This document shows positions 50,365-60,620 of a DNA stretch of 64,000 bases, one piece after another. The DNA lies in assembly GCF_030813715.1 (NCBI RefSeq), contig NZ_JAUSUZ010000001.1, positions 1,488,001 to 1,552,000 of the forward strand, given 5' to 3'. The DNA comes from Catenuloplanes indicus. Its GTDB lineage: Bacteria > Actinomycetota > Actinomycetes > Mycobacteriales > Micromonosporaceae. The translations under genes and the position numbers were made by a program. The first letter of the stretch is position 1. Every line of letters begins with the position of its first letter. Under the pieces are notes generated by a model, which was given only the letters and a program-made list of their open reading frames with translations, did no database searches and was not told the DNA's origin.

Positions 50365-51273
50365 ATGGACACCTCAGCTCAGCCCGGCCCGGCACCCGTC
50401 GTGGCCGCGCCGGCGATCCTCGCCACCGGGGCCGGCGCGGCCCTGCGCGTGCTGGCCTACCCCGTGCTCCTCGCGGCCATGGTGGTGACCGGTGTGGCAG
50501 CCCCGAGGCTCGGGTGGGACCTCGGCATCGCGAACTTCCTCTTCCTGCTCGGCACGATCGCCTACTTCGCCACCCTCGAACGCCTGATCCCGTACGAACC
50601 GGCCTGGCATCCGAGCCGGCGGGAGTGGCGCTCGTACGGCATCTACTTCCTGCTCACCCTGCTCGGCGGCGGCATCGCCCAGTTCGGGGTGTCCTGGCTG
50701 GTGAACGCGGTAGCGGCGCCCGTGCCGGCCCTGCCGCCGGCCGCCGAGATCCCGCTGGCCCTGCTCGCCGGATCGCTGGGCAGCTACGTGATGCACCGCC
50801 TCGGGCACACCAACCGCTGGCTGTGGAAACTGCACGGCATCCACCACCTGCCGGACAAGGTCAACGTCGGCAACAACGGCGTCTCGCACGTCCTCGACAT
50901 CGTGCTGGCCCAGGGCGCGGTGCAACTGGCACTCGCGCTGGCCGGGTTCTCCGAGCCGTCCGTCTTCCTCGTCGGCCTGTTCGTGGTCGTGCAGGGCTAC
51001 TTCACGCACGCCAACATCGACGTGCGCATCGGCTGGCTGAACCGCGTGCTGGCCAGCCCGGAACAGCACCGGCTGCACCACAGCACGGATCTCGCCGAGG
51101 CCGGCAACTACGGCTCCGACCTGTCCATCTGGGACCAGCTGTTCGGCAGTTTCACCTGGCGGCCGGGCCGCCGCCCGGCCGGGATCGGCGTGACCGACCC
51201 GGGCTCGTTCCCGCCGGTCGGCGCGATCGGCGCGACCCTGCTGCACCCCCTGCGCGGCGACCGCCGCTACTAG
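50365..51273 (+). CDS. Sterol desaturase/fatty acid hydroxylase family enzyme (PTM C-3 hydroxylase candidate)
   Basis: 302-residue integral membrane di-iron hydroxylase. Hydrophobic helices precede the histidine clusters: HRLGHTNRWLWKLHGIHH (about 150-168), a single His in YFTHANIDVR, and HRLHHSTDLAEAGNYG (about 234-250), the eight-His pattern of the family. In PTM clusters the homologue (FtdA, and SD of the HSAF cluster) hydroxylates the ornithine-derived C-3 of the tetramate. ATG 50365 has GGAGG at 5 nt. It is 34 bp before the PKS-NRPS gene and same strand, so it should be the first gene of the PTM operon. The specific role is inferred from family and context. Confidence 0.88.
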   Translation: MDTSAQPGPAPVVAAPAILATGAGAALRVLAYPVLLAAMVVTGVAAPRLGWDLGIANFLFLLGTIAYFATLERLIPYEPAWHPSRREWRSYGIYFLLTLLGGGIAQFGVSWLVNAVAAPVPALPPAAEIPLALLAGSLGSYVMHRLGHTNRWLWKLHGIHHLPDKVNVGNNGVSHVLDIVLAQGAVQLALALAGFSEPSVFLVGLFVVVQGYFTHANIDVRIGWLNRVLASPEQHRLHHSTDLAEAGNYGSDLSIWDQLFGSFTWRPGRRPAGIGVTDPGSFPPVGAIGATLLHPLRGDRRY

Positions 51274-51307
51274 CGCCCGCGCCCCGACCTCACCCCCAAG
51301 GATGACA

Positions 51308-54300
51308 ATGAGCCACTCCCTTGACGCCACGTCCCCGGAGCAGGCCGAGAAGATCGCCATCGTCGGCATCGGCTGCCGGCTGCCGGGCGGGGCCTCGGAC
51401 CACCGGTCGTTCTGGAGCAACCTGATCGACGGAAAGGACTGCATCACCGACACTCCCGCGGACCGGTACGACGTCGGCACGCTCGGCAGCCGGGACAAGA
51501 CCAAACCGGGCCGGCTGGTCGGCGGGCGAGGCGGCTACATCGACGGGATGGCCGAGTTCGACCCGGCCTTCTTCGGGATCAGCCCGCGCGAGGCCGAGCA
51601 CATGGATCCGCAGCAGCGCAAGCTGCTGGAGGTCGCCTGGGAGGCGCTGGAGGACGGCGGGCAGATCCCGGGCGAGCTGGCCGGCACGGACGTGGGCGTC
51701 TTCGTCGGCGCGTTCACGCTGGACTACAAGATCCTCCAGTTCGCCGACCTCAGCTTCGAGACGCTGGCGGCGCACACCGCGACCGGCACGATGATGACGA
51801 TGGTCTCGAACCGGATCTCGTACTGCTTCGACTTCCGCGGGCCCAGCCTGTCGATCGACACCGCGTGCAGCTCCTCCCTCGTCGCGGTGCACCTGGCCCG
51901 GCAGAGCCTGCTGCGCGGCGAGAGCCGGGTCGCGCTGGCCGGCGGCACGCTGCTGCACCTGACTCCGCAGTACACGATCGCCGAGACCAAGGGCGGATTC
52001 CTGTCACCGGAGGGCCGCTCGCGCACCTTCGACGCGTCCGCGAACGGCTACGTACGGGCGGAGGGGGTCGGGGTCGTGGTGCTGAAACGACTGTCCGACG
52101 CGCTGCGTGACGGCGACCCGATCCACGCGGTGATCACCGGCAGCGGCGTCAACCAGGACGGCCACAGCAACGGCATCACGGTCCCGAACGCGGACGCCCA
52201 GACCGCGCTGATCGAGCGGGTCTGCGCCGAGGCCGGCATCACCCCGGGAAACCTGCAGTACATCGAGGCGCACGGCACCTCCACCCCGGTCGGTGATCCG
52301 ATCGAGGCGAACGCGCTCAGCCGCGCGCTGTCCATCGGCCGGGCCCCGGGCGAGCGCTGCTACGTGGGCTCGGTCAAGACGAACATCGGGCACACCGAGT
52401 CGGCCGCGGGCGTCGCCGGTCTGATCAAGACCGCACTGGCGCTCAAGCACCGGGTCATCCCGCCGCACATCAACCTCGAGCGGCTCAACCCCGCGATCGA
52501 CGAGGCGTCCCTGTCGTTCGAGATCCCCACCGCGCCGGTCCCCTGGCCGGCGCACACGGGACCGGCCCGCGCCGGGGTCAACTCGTTCGGCTTCGGCGGC
52601 ACCAATGCGCACGTGCTGCTGGAGGAGGCCCCGGAGCGCGCCGTCCCCGCCCCGGCCGCGGTGCCGCCGGGCCACACGATCCTGCCGCTGACCGCCCGCG
52701 ACCCGGCCGTGCTGCCGCGACTCGCCGCCGACATCCACGCAGAACTGGCCGGCGGCACCGACCTGGCCGGCCTCGGCTACACGCTGGCCCGCCGCCGTCA
52801 GCACCACGACGCCCGGCTGTCGATCGTCTACTCCTCCCGCGAGTCGCTGGACGAGGCGCTGGGCGCGTACGTGCGCGGCGAGCCGCATCCCCGGGTCCTC
52901 ACCGGCCAGCGCCGCGACCCGGCGGACCAGCGCCTGGTGTGGGTGTTCACCGGCATGGGCCCGCAGTGGTGGGCGATGGGCCGCGAGCTGTTCGAGACCG
53001 AGTCCGTCTACCGGGCCACCGTCGAGCGGTGCGACTGGGTGTTCCGGCGGCTGACCGGCTGGTCGCTGGTGGACGAGCTGAACGCGGACGAGGCCGACTC
53101 GAACATGGCGGAGACCTGGCTGGCCCAGCCGGCGAACTTCGCGGTCCAGATCGGGCTCGCCGCGCTGTGGCGCAGCTACGGCATCCGCCCGGACGCCGTC
53201 GTCGGGCACAGCACCGGCGAGGTGGCCGCGTTCTACGAGGCCGGCGTCTACTCGCTGGAGGACGCGGTGCGGGTGGTCGTGCACCGCAGCCGGCTGCAGC
53301 AGAAGCTGGTCGGCACCGGCACCATGCTCGCGGCCGGCCTGACCGAGGCGGAGGCGCGGGCGCGGGTGCTGCCCTACGGCGACCGGATCTCGGTGGCCGC
53401 GGTCAACAGCCCCGGCGCGGTCACGCTCGCCGGCGACGAGGACGCCCTGGCCGAGCTGGCCGGCGCGCTCCAGGCGGAGCAGACCTTCGCCAAGTTCCTC
53501 TCGGTCCGGGTGCCGTACCACAGCGCGCGGATGGAGGCGATCAAGGACGAGCTGCTCTCCTCGCTCGCCGGGCTGGCACCGCGCCCGGCCCGGGTGCCGC
53601 TCTACCTGACCGGGACGGACGGCATCGCCGACGGCCCGGAGCTCGACGCCGATTACTGGTGGCGGAACGTGCGCGACACCGTTCGCTTCGGCGCCGCGGC
53701 CGACCGGCTGATCGGCGACGGGTACCGGCTCTTCCTGGAGATCGGCCCGCATCCGGTGCTCGGCCACTCGATCCAGGAGTGCCTGGCCGCGCGCGACACC
53801 CACGGCCGGACGCTGCCGTCGATCCGGCGTGCCGAGAACGAGCCGGAACGGATGCTCACGTCACTGGCCGCGCTGCACAACGAGGGTTTCCCGATCGCCT
53901 GGGACGTCCTCCAGCCGGCCGGCACGCAGGTGCCGCTGCCCCGGTACCCGTTCAAGACCGACCGCTACTGGGTGGAGCCGGCCCCGGTCGCCCAGATCCG
54001 GCTCGGCCGGCGCGACCACCAGCTGCTCGGCCGGCGGATGGCCACCACCGGTCCGGTCTGGGAGGCGAAGCTGGACACCGAGGCCGCGCCCTACCTCGAC
54101 GATCACCGTATCCAGGGCAACGTCGTCTTCCCGGCCGCCGGCTACCTGGAGATGGCGGTGCAGGCGGCCCGCGCGATCACCGGCGGGGGCCGGGCCACGC
54201 TGACCGGCGTCGAGCTGCGCAAGGCGCTGTTCCTGCCCGGCGGCGAGACCCGGACCGTGCAGACCAGCGTCGCCGCGGAGGACGGCGGATTCACGGTGGC

Positions 54301-57300
54301 CTCGCTCACCGCGGACGGCGCCGAACCCGCGGTGCACGCCACCGGGGTGCTGACCGCCGGCCGGCCGCACGACGGCACACCGCCGCTGGACGTCGCGGCC
54401 GTCCGCGGGCGCACCACGACGCACCTGCACGCCGCGGAGTGCTACGCCGGGCTCGCCGCGCACGGTTACCAGTACGGCCCGGCGTTCCAGGCCATCGCGG
54501 AGGTGTGGATCGGCCCGGACGAGGCGTTGGCACGGCTCCGGCCACCCGCCGCGCTGGACGGCACCGCGGCGGATTTCCACGCACATCCGGCGCTGCTCGA
54601 CGCCGCGTTCCAGACGCTGCTGACCCCGCAACTGCTGGAGTCCGGCGCGGACGGCGAGCGGCGGACCGGCATCCGGCTGCCGTTGTCCATCGGCGAGGTC
54701 AGCCTGGACGCGTTCGGCGACCGCGAGCTGTGGGTGCACGCCACGATCGTCCGGCATGACGCCGACGAGCTGGTCGGCGACCTGGGGATCTACGCGGCGG
54801 ACGGCACGCCGCTGGGCACGGTCGGCGCCTTCCGGGCCGCGGACGTGGAGAAGGCGTCGTCGGCGGTGAGCGTCGCCACGATCGACGGCTGGCTGACCGA
54901 ACCGGTGTGGCTGCCGCTGCCGGAGCTGCCCGACGCGGCACCGGTGACCGGCGACCGGTGGCTGGTCCTGGCCGACGGCACCGGCCTGGCGGAGGAGTTC
55001 GCCGGCCTGGTCACCGCGCGGGGCGGGCACTGCCACCTGGTCCGGCCCGGCACCGCCTTCCGGACCGATCACGATCATTCGGTGGTACGGCCGGACTCCG
55101 CCGAGGACCTGCGCCGCGTGCTCGACGGCCTGCGTGCCGGCGGCGGACCGGCCGGGCACGTCCTGCACCTGTGGAACCTGGACCTGCCGGACTTCGGCAC
55201 GAGCACCGCCGCGGACCTGCCCGGCGGCGGCGCGCTCGGCGCCTACTCGCTCGTCGCGCTCGCCCAGGCACTGTCCGGCGAGGAGCCCGGTGGCCGGTTG
55301 CACGTCGTGACCCGGGGCAGCCAGCCGGTGGACGGCACCGGCGTGACGCAGCCGGCCGGCGCGCCGGCCTGGGGCGTCGCCCGGGTCCTGCGGGATCAGG
55401 AGCTGACCGGGCACCGCGGGAAGCTCGTGGATCTCGGCGCCGCGGGTGCGGGCCCGCGCGCCGAGGCGGCGGCGCTGCTGCGCGAGCTCGCCCACGACGA
55501 CGAGGACGAGGTCGCGCTGCGCGGCGAGCACCGGTTCACCAGCCGGCTGCGGCCGGCGGACGGGCTGCACCGCCCGCTGCCGCTACGACTGCGCCCGGAC
55601 GGCGCCTACCTGGTCACCGGCGCGTTCGGTGCGCTCGGCCGGCTGCTGTGCCGGACGCTCGTCCGCCGCGGCGCCCGCCGCCTCGTCCTGGCCGGCCGCA
55701 CGCCGGTGCCGCCCCGCGAGCAGTGGGACGACGCCGGGTGGGACGACGCGACCCGGGACCGGATCGCGTTCCTGACCGGCCTGGAGGAGCTCGGCTGCCA
55801 GCCGGTGGTGGCCCGGGTGGACGTCACCGACGAGCGGGCGCTGACCGGCTGGCTGGACGAGTACCGGCGGCGGCGATCCGCACCGATCCGCGGCGTGTTC
55901 CACCTCGCCGGCCAGGTCCGCGACGTCCGCGTCGGGCAGATGGACCGGGACGCGTTCGACGCCGCGTACGACCCGAAGGTGATCGGCGCCTACCTGCTGC
56001 ACCGGCACCTCGGCGACGAGCCGCTCGACCACTTCGTGCTGTTCGCGTCCGTCGCGTCGCTGCTGACCACGGCCGGCCAGACGAACTACGCCGCCGGCAA
56101 CGCGTTCCTCGACGCGCTCGCCCACCACCGGCGGGCGACCGGCCGCCCGGCGCTGAGCCTGGACTGGGGGCCGTGGGCCACCGGCATGATCGAGGAGCTG
56201 GGCCTCGTCGACCACTACCGGAACAGCCGCGGCATGCACTCGCTGTCGCCGGCCGCCGGGATGGCGGTGCTCGAGCGGGTCGCGGGAGCGGACCGCGCGC
56301 AGTTGCTGGTCGCGACGGTGGTCAACTGGCCGGTCTTCCTGTCCTGGTACGACCGCCCGCCCGCGCTCGTGGCCGAGCTGGCCGCGAGCGCCGCCCAGAC
56401 GCCGGCCACCGACCACGGCGGCTTCCTGGAGGAGTTCCGCGACGCAGGCGACGAGGACCGGCGGCGGATGCTCACCGAGCGGTTCGTCGCGGTGGTGGCC
56501 GACGTGCTCCGCACCCCCGCGGACGCGATCGACCTGTCGGCCGGCGTCACCGCGCTCGGCCTCGACTCGCTGCTCGCGATGGAGCTGCGCGCCCGGATCA
56601 CGGCCGAGCTGCACGTCGCCCTGCCGGTGGTCGCGCTGCTCAGCGGCGCCTCGGTCACCGACCTGATCGGGCAGGCGCACCAGGGCCTGATCGAGGTGCT
56701 GGACGCCGGGGACGTCACCGCCGCGGACGTGACCGTCCACGCGGACGAGGCCAGATATCCGCTCACGCAGAACCAGAACGCGCTGTGGTTCCTCAAGCAG
56801 CTCGACCCGGACGGTTTCGCCTACAACATCGGCGGGGCGGTCGAGGTCCGGGTGGCGATCGAGCCGGACCTGATGTTCGAGGCGGTGCGGGTGCTCATCG
56901 CCCGGCACCCCAGCCTGCGGGCGAACTTCCTGATGGAGCAGGGCCGGCCGGTGCAGCGCATCTCCGTGGAGCCGCGGGCCGACGTGGCCCTGTTCGACGT
57001 ACGGGACGCGGAGTGGGACGACGTCTACCAGGCGATCATCCGGGAGTACCGGCGCCCGTACGACCTGGAGCACGACCCGCTGCTGCGCTTCCGGCTGTTC
57101 CGGCGCGACGACGACCGGTGGATCATCATGAAGGCCGTCCACCACATCATCTCGGACGCCATCTCCACGTTCACGTTCATCGAGGAGCTGCTGGCCGTCT
57201 ACGAGGGACTGCGCCGCAAGGAGCCGGTGACGCTGCCGCCGGTGCGGTCCTCGTACCTCGGCTTCCTGAACTGGCAGTCCCGGTTCCTGGCGAGCCCGCA

Positions 57301-60300
57301 GGCGAAGCGCTCGCTCGACTACTGGACGGCGCACCTGCCGGCCGAGGTGCCGGCGCTCAACCTGACCACCGACCATCCGCGGCCGGCCGTGCAGACCCAC
57401 AACGGCGCGTCCGAGTTCTTCACGCTCGACCCGGAGCTCAGCGCGCGGGTGCACGCCACCGCGCGGGAGCACAACGTCACGCCGTTCATGGTGCTGCTCT
57501 CCGCCTACTACGTGCTGCTGCACCGGTACAGCGGGCAGGACGACGTGATCGTGGGCAGCCCGGTGACCGGCCGTACCCAGGAGGAGTTCGCCTCGGTCTA
57601 CGGCTACTTCGTCAACCCGCTGCCGCTGCGGGCGAATCTGGCCGGTGACCCGTCCGTCGGTGAGCTGCTGGCCCAGGTGCGCTCGACCGTCCTCAACGGA
57701 CTGGACAATCAGGAGTACCCGTTCGTGCTGCTGGTGGAGCAGCTCGGCCTGCAGCACGACCCGAGCCGGTCGGCCGTCTTCCAGGCGATGTTCATCCTGC
57801 TCACGCACAAGGTCGCGACGGAGAAGTACGGATACCGGCTGGAGTACATCGAGCTGCCGGAGGAGGAGGGCCAGTTCGACCTGACGCTGTCCGTCTACGA
57901 GGAGGAGGCGGACGGGCGGTTCCACTGCGTGTTCAAGTACAACACCGACCTGTTCCGGCCGGAGACGATCGCGCGGATCTCCGGGCACTACGTGCGGCTG
58001 CTGGACTCGCTGACCGCCGCGCCCGCGGGCACGCCGATCACCGCGCTGGACATGCTCGCGGACGACGAACGGGAGCGGATCCTCGACCGCTGGAGCGGCG
58101 CCGGCCGGCGGGCCGGGTACGACCGGCCGGTGCACGAGCTGGTGGTCGCGGCCGCCGCGGCCCGGCCCGAGGCGGAGGCGGTCGTGTCCGGTCCGGCGGA
58201 GCGGCTGACCTACGCGGCGCTGGAGCGCCGGTCCCGGGCGCTCGCCCATCGGCTGCGCGACCTCGGCGTCCGGACCGGCACGGTGGTCGCGCTGTGCCAG
58301 GACAAGTCCGCGGACCTGATCACGTCGATCCTCGCGGTTCTCCGGGCCGGCGGCGCCTACCTGCCGCTGGACCCCGGATACCCGGCGGAGCGCCTCGCCT
58401 ACATGGTGGAGCACGCCGGTGCGGCGCTCGTGCTCGCCGACGAGGCCGGCCGGGAGCACCTGACCGGCCCGGCGCTGGACGTGTCCGCGCTGCTGGCCGA
58501 GGCGGAGACCGGCGCACCACTCGACGTGCGGGTGGGACTGGACGATCCGGCCTACGTCATCTACACCTCCGGGTCGACGGGCGTGCCGAAACCGGTCCGG
58601 GTCACCCACCGCAACCTGGCCGCCGTGTACGCCGGCTGGCGCGACGAGTACCGGCTGGCCGACGACGTCCGGGTGCACCTGCAGATGGCCGGCGTCGCGT
58701 TCGACGTCTTCACCGGCGACCTGGTCCGCGCGCTCTGCTCCGGCGGCAGCCTGGTGCTGGCCGGCCGGGATCTGCTGCTCGACACCGCCCGCCTGTACCG
58801 CACGATGACCGAGGAACGGGTCGACTGCGGCGAGTTCGTGCCCGCGGTCGTCCGCGGCCTGCTCGCCCACTGCGAGCGGGAGGGGCTGCGGCTGGACTTC
58901 ATGCGCCTGCTGGTGGTCGGCTCGGACGTCTGGAAGGTGGAGGAGTACGAGCGGCTGCGCGCGGTCTGCGGTACCGGCACCCGGGTGGTCAACTCGTACG
59001 GGCTGACCGAGGCGACGATCGACACCACCTGCTTTGAGGGCCCGGCGGACGGGCTGGAGCCGGGCCGGATGGTGCCGATCGGCCGCCCCTTCCCGAACAG
59101 CGCGGTCTACCTGCTCGACCCGCACGGTGAGCCGGTGCCGCCCGGCGTCCCCGGTGAGCTCTGGGTCGGCGGGGACGGCGTGTCGGACGGCTATCCGGGC
59201 GACCAGGAGCAGACCGCGCGGCGCTTCGTCACCCGGACGCTGAGCCGTCGCCCGGGCGCGGCCGCGGTGCGCCTCTACCGCACCGGTGACCTGGGCCGGT
59301 GGGACGCCGACGGGGTCCTGCACCTGCTCGGCCGCGCCGACAACCAGGTGAAGGTGCGCGGCCACCGGATCGAGACCGGCGAGGTGGAGTCACACCTGCT
59401 GAGCCGGCCGGAGGTGGCGGACGCGGTGGTCGTGGTCCGGCCGGACGCCACCGGCGAGCCCGCGCTGTGCGCCTACTGGGTGCCGGCGGCCGGCGGGTCC
59501 GTGGCCGGCGCGCGGCAGGTGCGGCGATGGCTCGCCGACCGGCTGCCGAACTTCATGATCCCCACGCACGTCATGGCGCTGGACGTGCTGCCGCTGACCC
59601 CGAACGGCAAGGTCGACACGGCCGCGCTGCCGGCACCGCGCGCGGAGATCGGGGACGGCGAGCCGGAGCCGCCGGTCACGCTGTACGAGGTGCGGATGGC
59701 CGCGCACTGGCGGGAGATGCTCGGCTGCGAGCCCGATCTGCGGCTGGACTTCTTCGAGGCCGGCGGCACGTCGATCAAGCTCGTCGAGCTGATCTACCGG
59801 CTCCGGCAGGAGTTCAACATCGAGATCCAGGTGAGCCGGCTGTTCCGGATCACCACGCTGCGCGGCATGGCCGGCACGGTCGAGCAGATCGTCACCGGGC
59901 GGCTCAGCGGCGGGCAGCCGTACCTGACGTTCAATCCCGAGGCCGGCCCGGCGCTGTTCTGCTTCCCGCCGGCCGGTGGGCACGGGCTGGTGTACCGCCA
60001 GCTCGCGGCGCAGTTGCCGGAACTGGGCATCGTCGGGTTCAACCACCTGGGCGGGGACGACCGGGTGGCCCGCTACGCGGATCTGGTGGAGCGGCTCCGG
60101 CCGGACGGCCCGTGCCCGCTCCTCGGCTACTCGCTCGGCGGGAACCTGGCCTTCGAGGTGGCGAAGGAGCTGGAGGGCCGGGGCCGGACCGTACCGCACG
60201 TGATCATCGTCGACTCGTACCGGGTCGCGGAGACGTTCGAGTTCGGGCCGGAACAGTTCGCGGCGTTCGAGCGCGAGCTCGCCGAGCACCTGTTCCGGCA

Positions 60301-60589
60301 CACCGGGTCGGAGATCGTGGCGCGCGAGACCCGGGAGCAGGCCCGCGAGTACATCGAGTTCTGCAGCCGCACGCCGAACACCGGCACGGTGGCGGCGACC
60401 GTCACGGTGCTCAGCGACCAGGACAAGACCGCGTTCTACGCGGCCGGCGAGCGGGGTAGCTGGGCCGGCGCGTCGGCACACCGGGACGAGTTGCTGACCG
60501 GGTCCGGTACGCACGCCGAGATGCTCGACCTGGAGCACGCCGCCCGCAACGCCGCACTGATCCGCCAGGTCCTGGGCGCCCCCAGCTGA
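51308..60589 (+). CDS. Iterative type I PKS-NRPS of polyene tetramate macrolactam type
   Basis: 3093-residue megasynthase with one PKS and one NRPS module. KS (about 10-440; Cys187 in DTACSSS, EAHGTSTPVGD, NIGHTES), AT (540-860; Ser635 in GHSTGE), DH (900-1160; H933 in DDHRIQGNVVFP, HPALLDAAFQ), KR (about 1440-1650; TGAFGALG, Y1594), ACP (Ser1754 in GLDSL), C (1810-2260; H1945-H1946 and D1950 in HHIISDA), A (2270-2780; YTSGSTG at 2419), PCP (Ser2822 in GGTSIKL), TE (Ser2942 in GYSLGG, H3069). No ER or MT. The A-domain code reads D-V-G-E-L-V-S-I-D-K, close to the ornithine code. PTM synthases build two polyenes on both amines of ornithine and close the tetramate with the TE. ATG 51308 has AAGGA at 5 nt. 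Confidence 0.93.
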   Translation: MSHSLDATSPEQAEKIAIVGIGCRLPGGASDHRSFWSNLIDGKDCITDTPADRYDVGTLGSRDKTKPGRLVGGRGGYIDGMAEFDPAFFGISPREAEHMDPQQRKLLEVAWEALEDGGQIPGELAGTDVGVFVGAFTLDYKILQFADLSFETLAAHTATGTMMTMVSNRISYCFDFRGPSLSIDTACSSSLVAVHLARQSLLRGESRVALAGGTLLHLTPQYTIAETKGGFLSPEGRSRTFDASANGYVRAEGVGVVVLKRLSDALRDGDPIHAVITGSGVNQDGHSNGITVPNADAQTALIERVCAEAGITPGNLQYIEAHGTSTPVGDPIEANALSRALSIGRAPGERCYVGSVKTNIGHTESAAGVAGLIKTALALKHRVIPPHINLERLNPAIDEASLSFEIPTAPVPWPAHTGPARAGVNSFGFGGTNAHVLLEEAPERAVPAPAAVPPGHTILPLTARDPAVLPRLAADIHAELAGGTDLAGLGYTLARRRQHHDARLSIVYSSRESLDEALGAYVRGEPHPRVLTGQRRDPADQRLVWVFTGMGPQWWAMGRELFETESVYRATVERCDWVFRRLTGWSLVDELNADEADSNMAETWLAQPANFAVQIGLAALWRSYGIRPDAVVGHSTGEVAAFYEAGVYSLEDAVRVVVHRSRLQQKLVGTGTMLAAGLTEAEARARVLPYGDRISVAAVNSPGAVTLAGDEDALAELAGALQAEQTFAKFLSVRVPYHSARMEAIKDELLSSLAGLAPRPARVPLYLTGTDGIADGPELDADYWWRNVRDTVRFGAAADRLIGDGYRLFLEIGPHPVLGHSIQECLAARDTHGRTLPSIRRAENEPERMLTSLAALHNEGFPIAWDVLQPAGTQVPLPRYPFKTDRYWVEPAPVAQIRLGRRDHQLLGRRMATTGPVWEAKLDTEAAPYLDDHRIQGNVVFPAAGYLEMAVQAARAITGGGRATLTGVELRKALFLPGGETRTVQTSVAAEDGGFTVASLTADGAEPAVHATGVLTAGRPHDGTPPLDVAAVRGRTTTHLHAAECYAGLAAHGYQYGPAFQAIAEVWIGPDEALARLRPPAALDGTAADFHAHPALLDAAFQTLLTPQLLESGADGERRTGIRLPLSIGEVSLDAFGDRELWVHATIVRHDADELVGDLGIYAADGTPLGTVGAFRAADVEKASSAVSVATIDGWLTEPVWLPLPELPDAAPVTGDRWLVLADGTGLAEEFAGLVTARGGHCHLVRPGTAFRTDHDHSVVRPDSAEDLRRVLDGLRAGGGPAGHVLHLWNLDLPDFGTSTAADLPGGGALGAYSLVALAQALSGEEPGGRLHVVTRGSQPVDGTGVTQPAGAPAWGVARVLRDQELTGHRGKLVDLGAAGAGPRAEAAALLRELAHDDEDEVALRGEHRFTSRLRPADGLHRPLPLRLRPDGAYLVTGAFGALGRLLCRTLVRRGARRLVLAGRTPVPPREQWDDAGWDDATRDRIAFLTGLEELGCQPVVARVDVTDERALTGWLDEYRRRRSAPIRGVFHLAGQVRDVRVGQMDRDAFDAAYDPKVIGAYLLHRHLGDEPLDHFVLFASVASLLTTAGQTNYAAGNAFLDALAHHRRATGRPALSLDWGPWATGMIEELGLVDHYRNSRGMHSLSPAAGMAVLERVAGADRAQLLVATVVNWPVFLSWYDRPPALVAELAASAAQTPATDHGGFLEEFRDAGDEDRRRMLTERFVAVVADVLRTPADAIDLSAGVTALGLDSLLAMELRARITAELHVALPVVALLSGASVTDLIGQAHQGLIEVLDAGDVTAADVTVHADEARYPLTQNQNALWFLKQLDPDGFAYNIGGAVEVRVAIEPDLMFEAVRVLIARHPSLRANFLMEQGRPVQRISVEPRADVALFDVRDAEWDDVYQAIIREYRRPYDLEHDPLLRFRLFRRDDDRWIIMKAVHHIISDAISTFTFIEELLAVYEGLRRKEPVTLPPVRSSYLGFLNWQSRFLASPQAKRSLDYWTAHLPAEVPALNLTTDHPRPAVQTHNGASEFFTLDPELSARVHATAREHNVTPFMVLLSAYYVLLHRYSGQDDVIVGSPVTGRTQEEFASVYGYFVNPLPLRANLAGDPSVGELLAQVRSTVLNGLDNQEYPFVLLVEQLGLQHDPSRSAVFQAMFILLTHKVATEKYGYRLEYIELPEEEGQFDLTLSVYEEEADGRFHCVFKYNTDLFRPETIARISGHYVRLLDSLTAAPAGTPITALDMLADDERERILDRWSGAGRRAGYDRPVHELVVAAAAARPEAEAVVSGPAERLTYAALERRSRALAHRLRDLGVRTGTVVALCQDKSADLITSILAVLRAGGAYLPLDPGYPAERLAYMVEHAGAALVLADEAGREHLTGPALDVSALLAEAETGAPLDVRVGLDDPAYVIYTSGSTGVPKPVRVTHRNLAAVYAGWRDEYRLADDVRVHLQMAGVAFDVFTGDLVRALCSGGSLVLAGRDLLLDTARLYRTMTEERVDCGEFVPAVVRGLLAHCEREGLRLDFMRLLVVGSDVWKVEEYERLRAVCGTGTRVVNSYGLTEATIDTTCFEGPADGLEPGRMVPIGRPFPNSAVYLLDPHGEPVPPGVPGELWVGGDGVSDGYPGDQEQTARRFVTRTLSRRPGAAAVRLYRTGDLGRWDADGVLHLLGRADNQVKVRGHRIETGEVESHLLSRPEVADAVVVVRPDATGEPALCAYWVPAAGGSVAGARQVRRWLADRLPNFMIPTHVMALDVLPLTPNGKVDTAALPAPRAEIGDGEPEPPVTLYEVRMAAHWREMLGCEPDLRLDFFEAGGTSIKLVELIYRLRQEFNIEIQVSRLFRITTLRGMAGTVEQIVTGRLSGGQPYLTFNPEAGPALFCFPPAGGHGLVYRQLAAQLPELGIVGFNHLGGDDRVARYADLVERLRPDGPCPLLGYSLGGNLAFEVAKELEGRGRTVPHVIIVDSYRVAETFEFGPEQFAAFERELAEHLFRHTGSEIVARETREQAREYIEFCSRTPNTGTVAATVTVLSDQDKTAFYAAGERGSWAGASAHRDELLTGSGTHAEMLDLEHAARNAALIRQVLGAPS

Positions 60590-60620
60590 CCGGCCCGACT
60601 TCGAGGGGATGTCGACGCAC

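Noticed and set aside
55583-59365. A 1260-codon frame antisense to the PKS-NRPS, and similar long frames at 9831-12620, 42630-45923 and 46914-49385
   Set aside because: Shadow frames of well-identified genes, with His/Arg/Val-rich composition and no recognisable domains.
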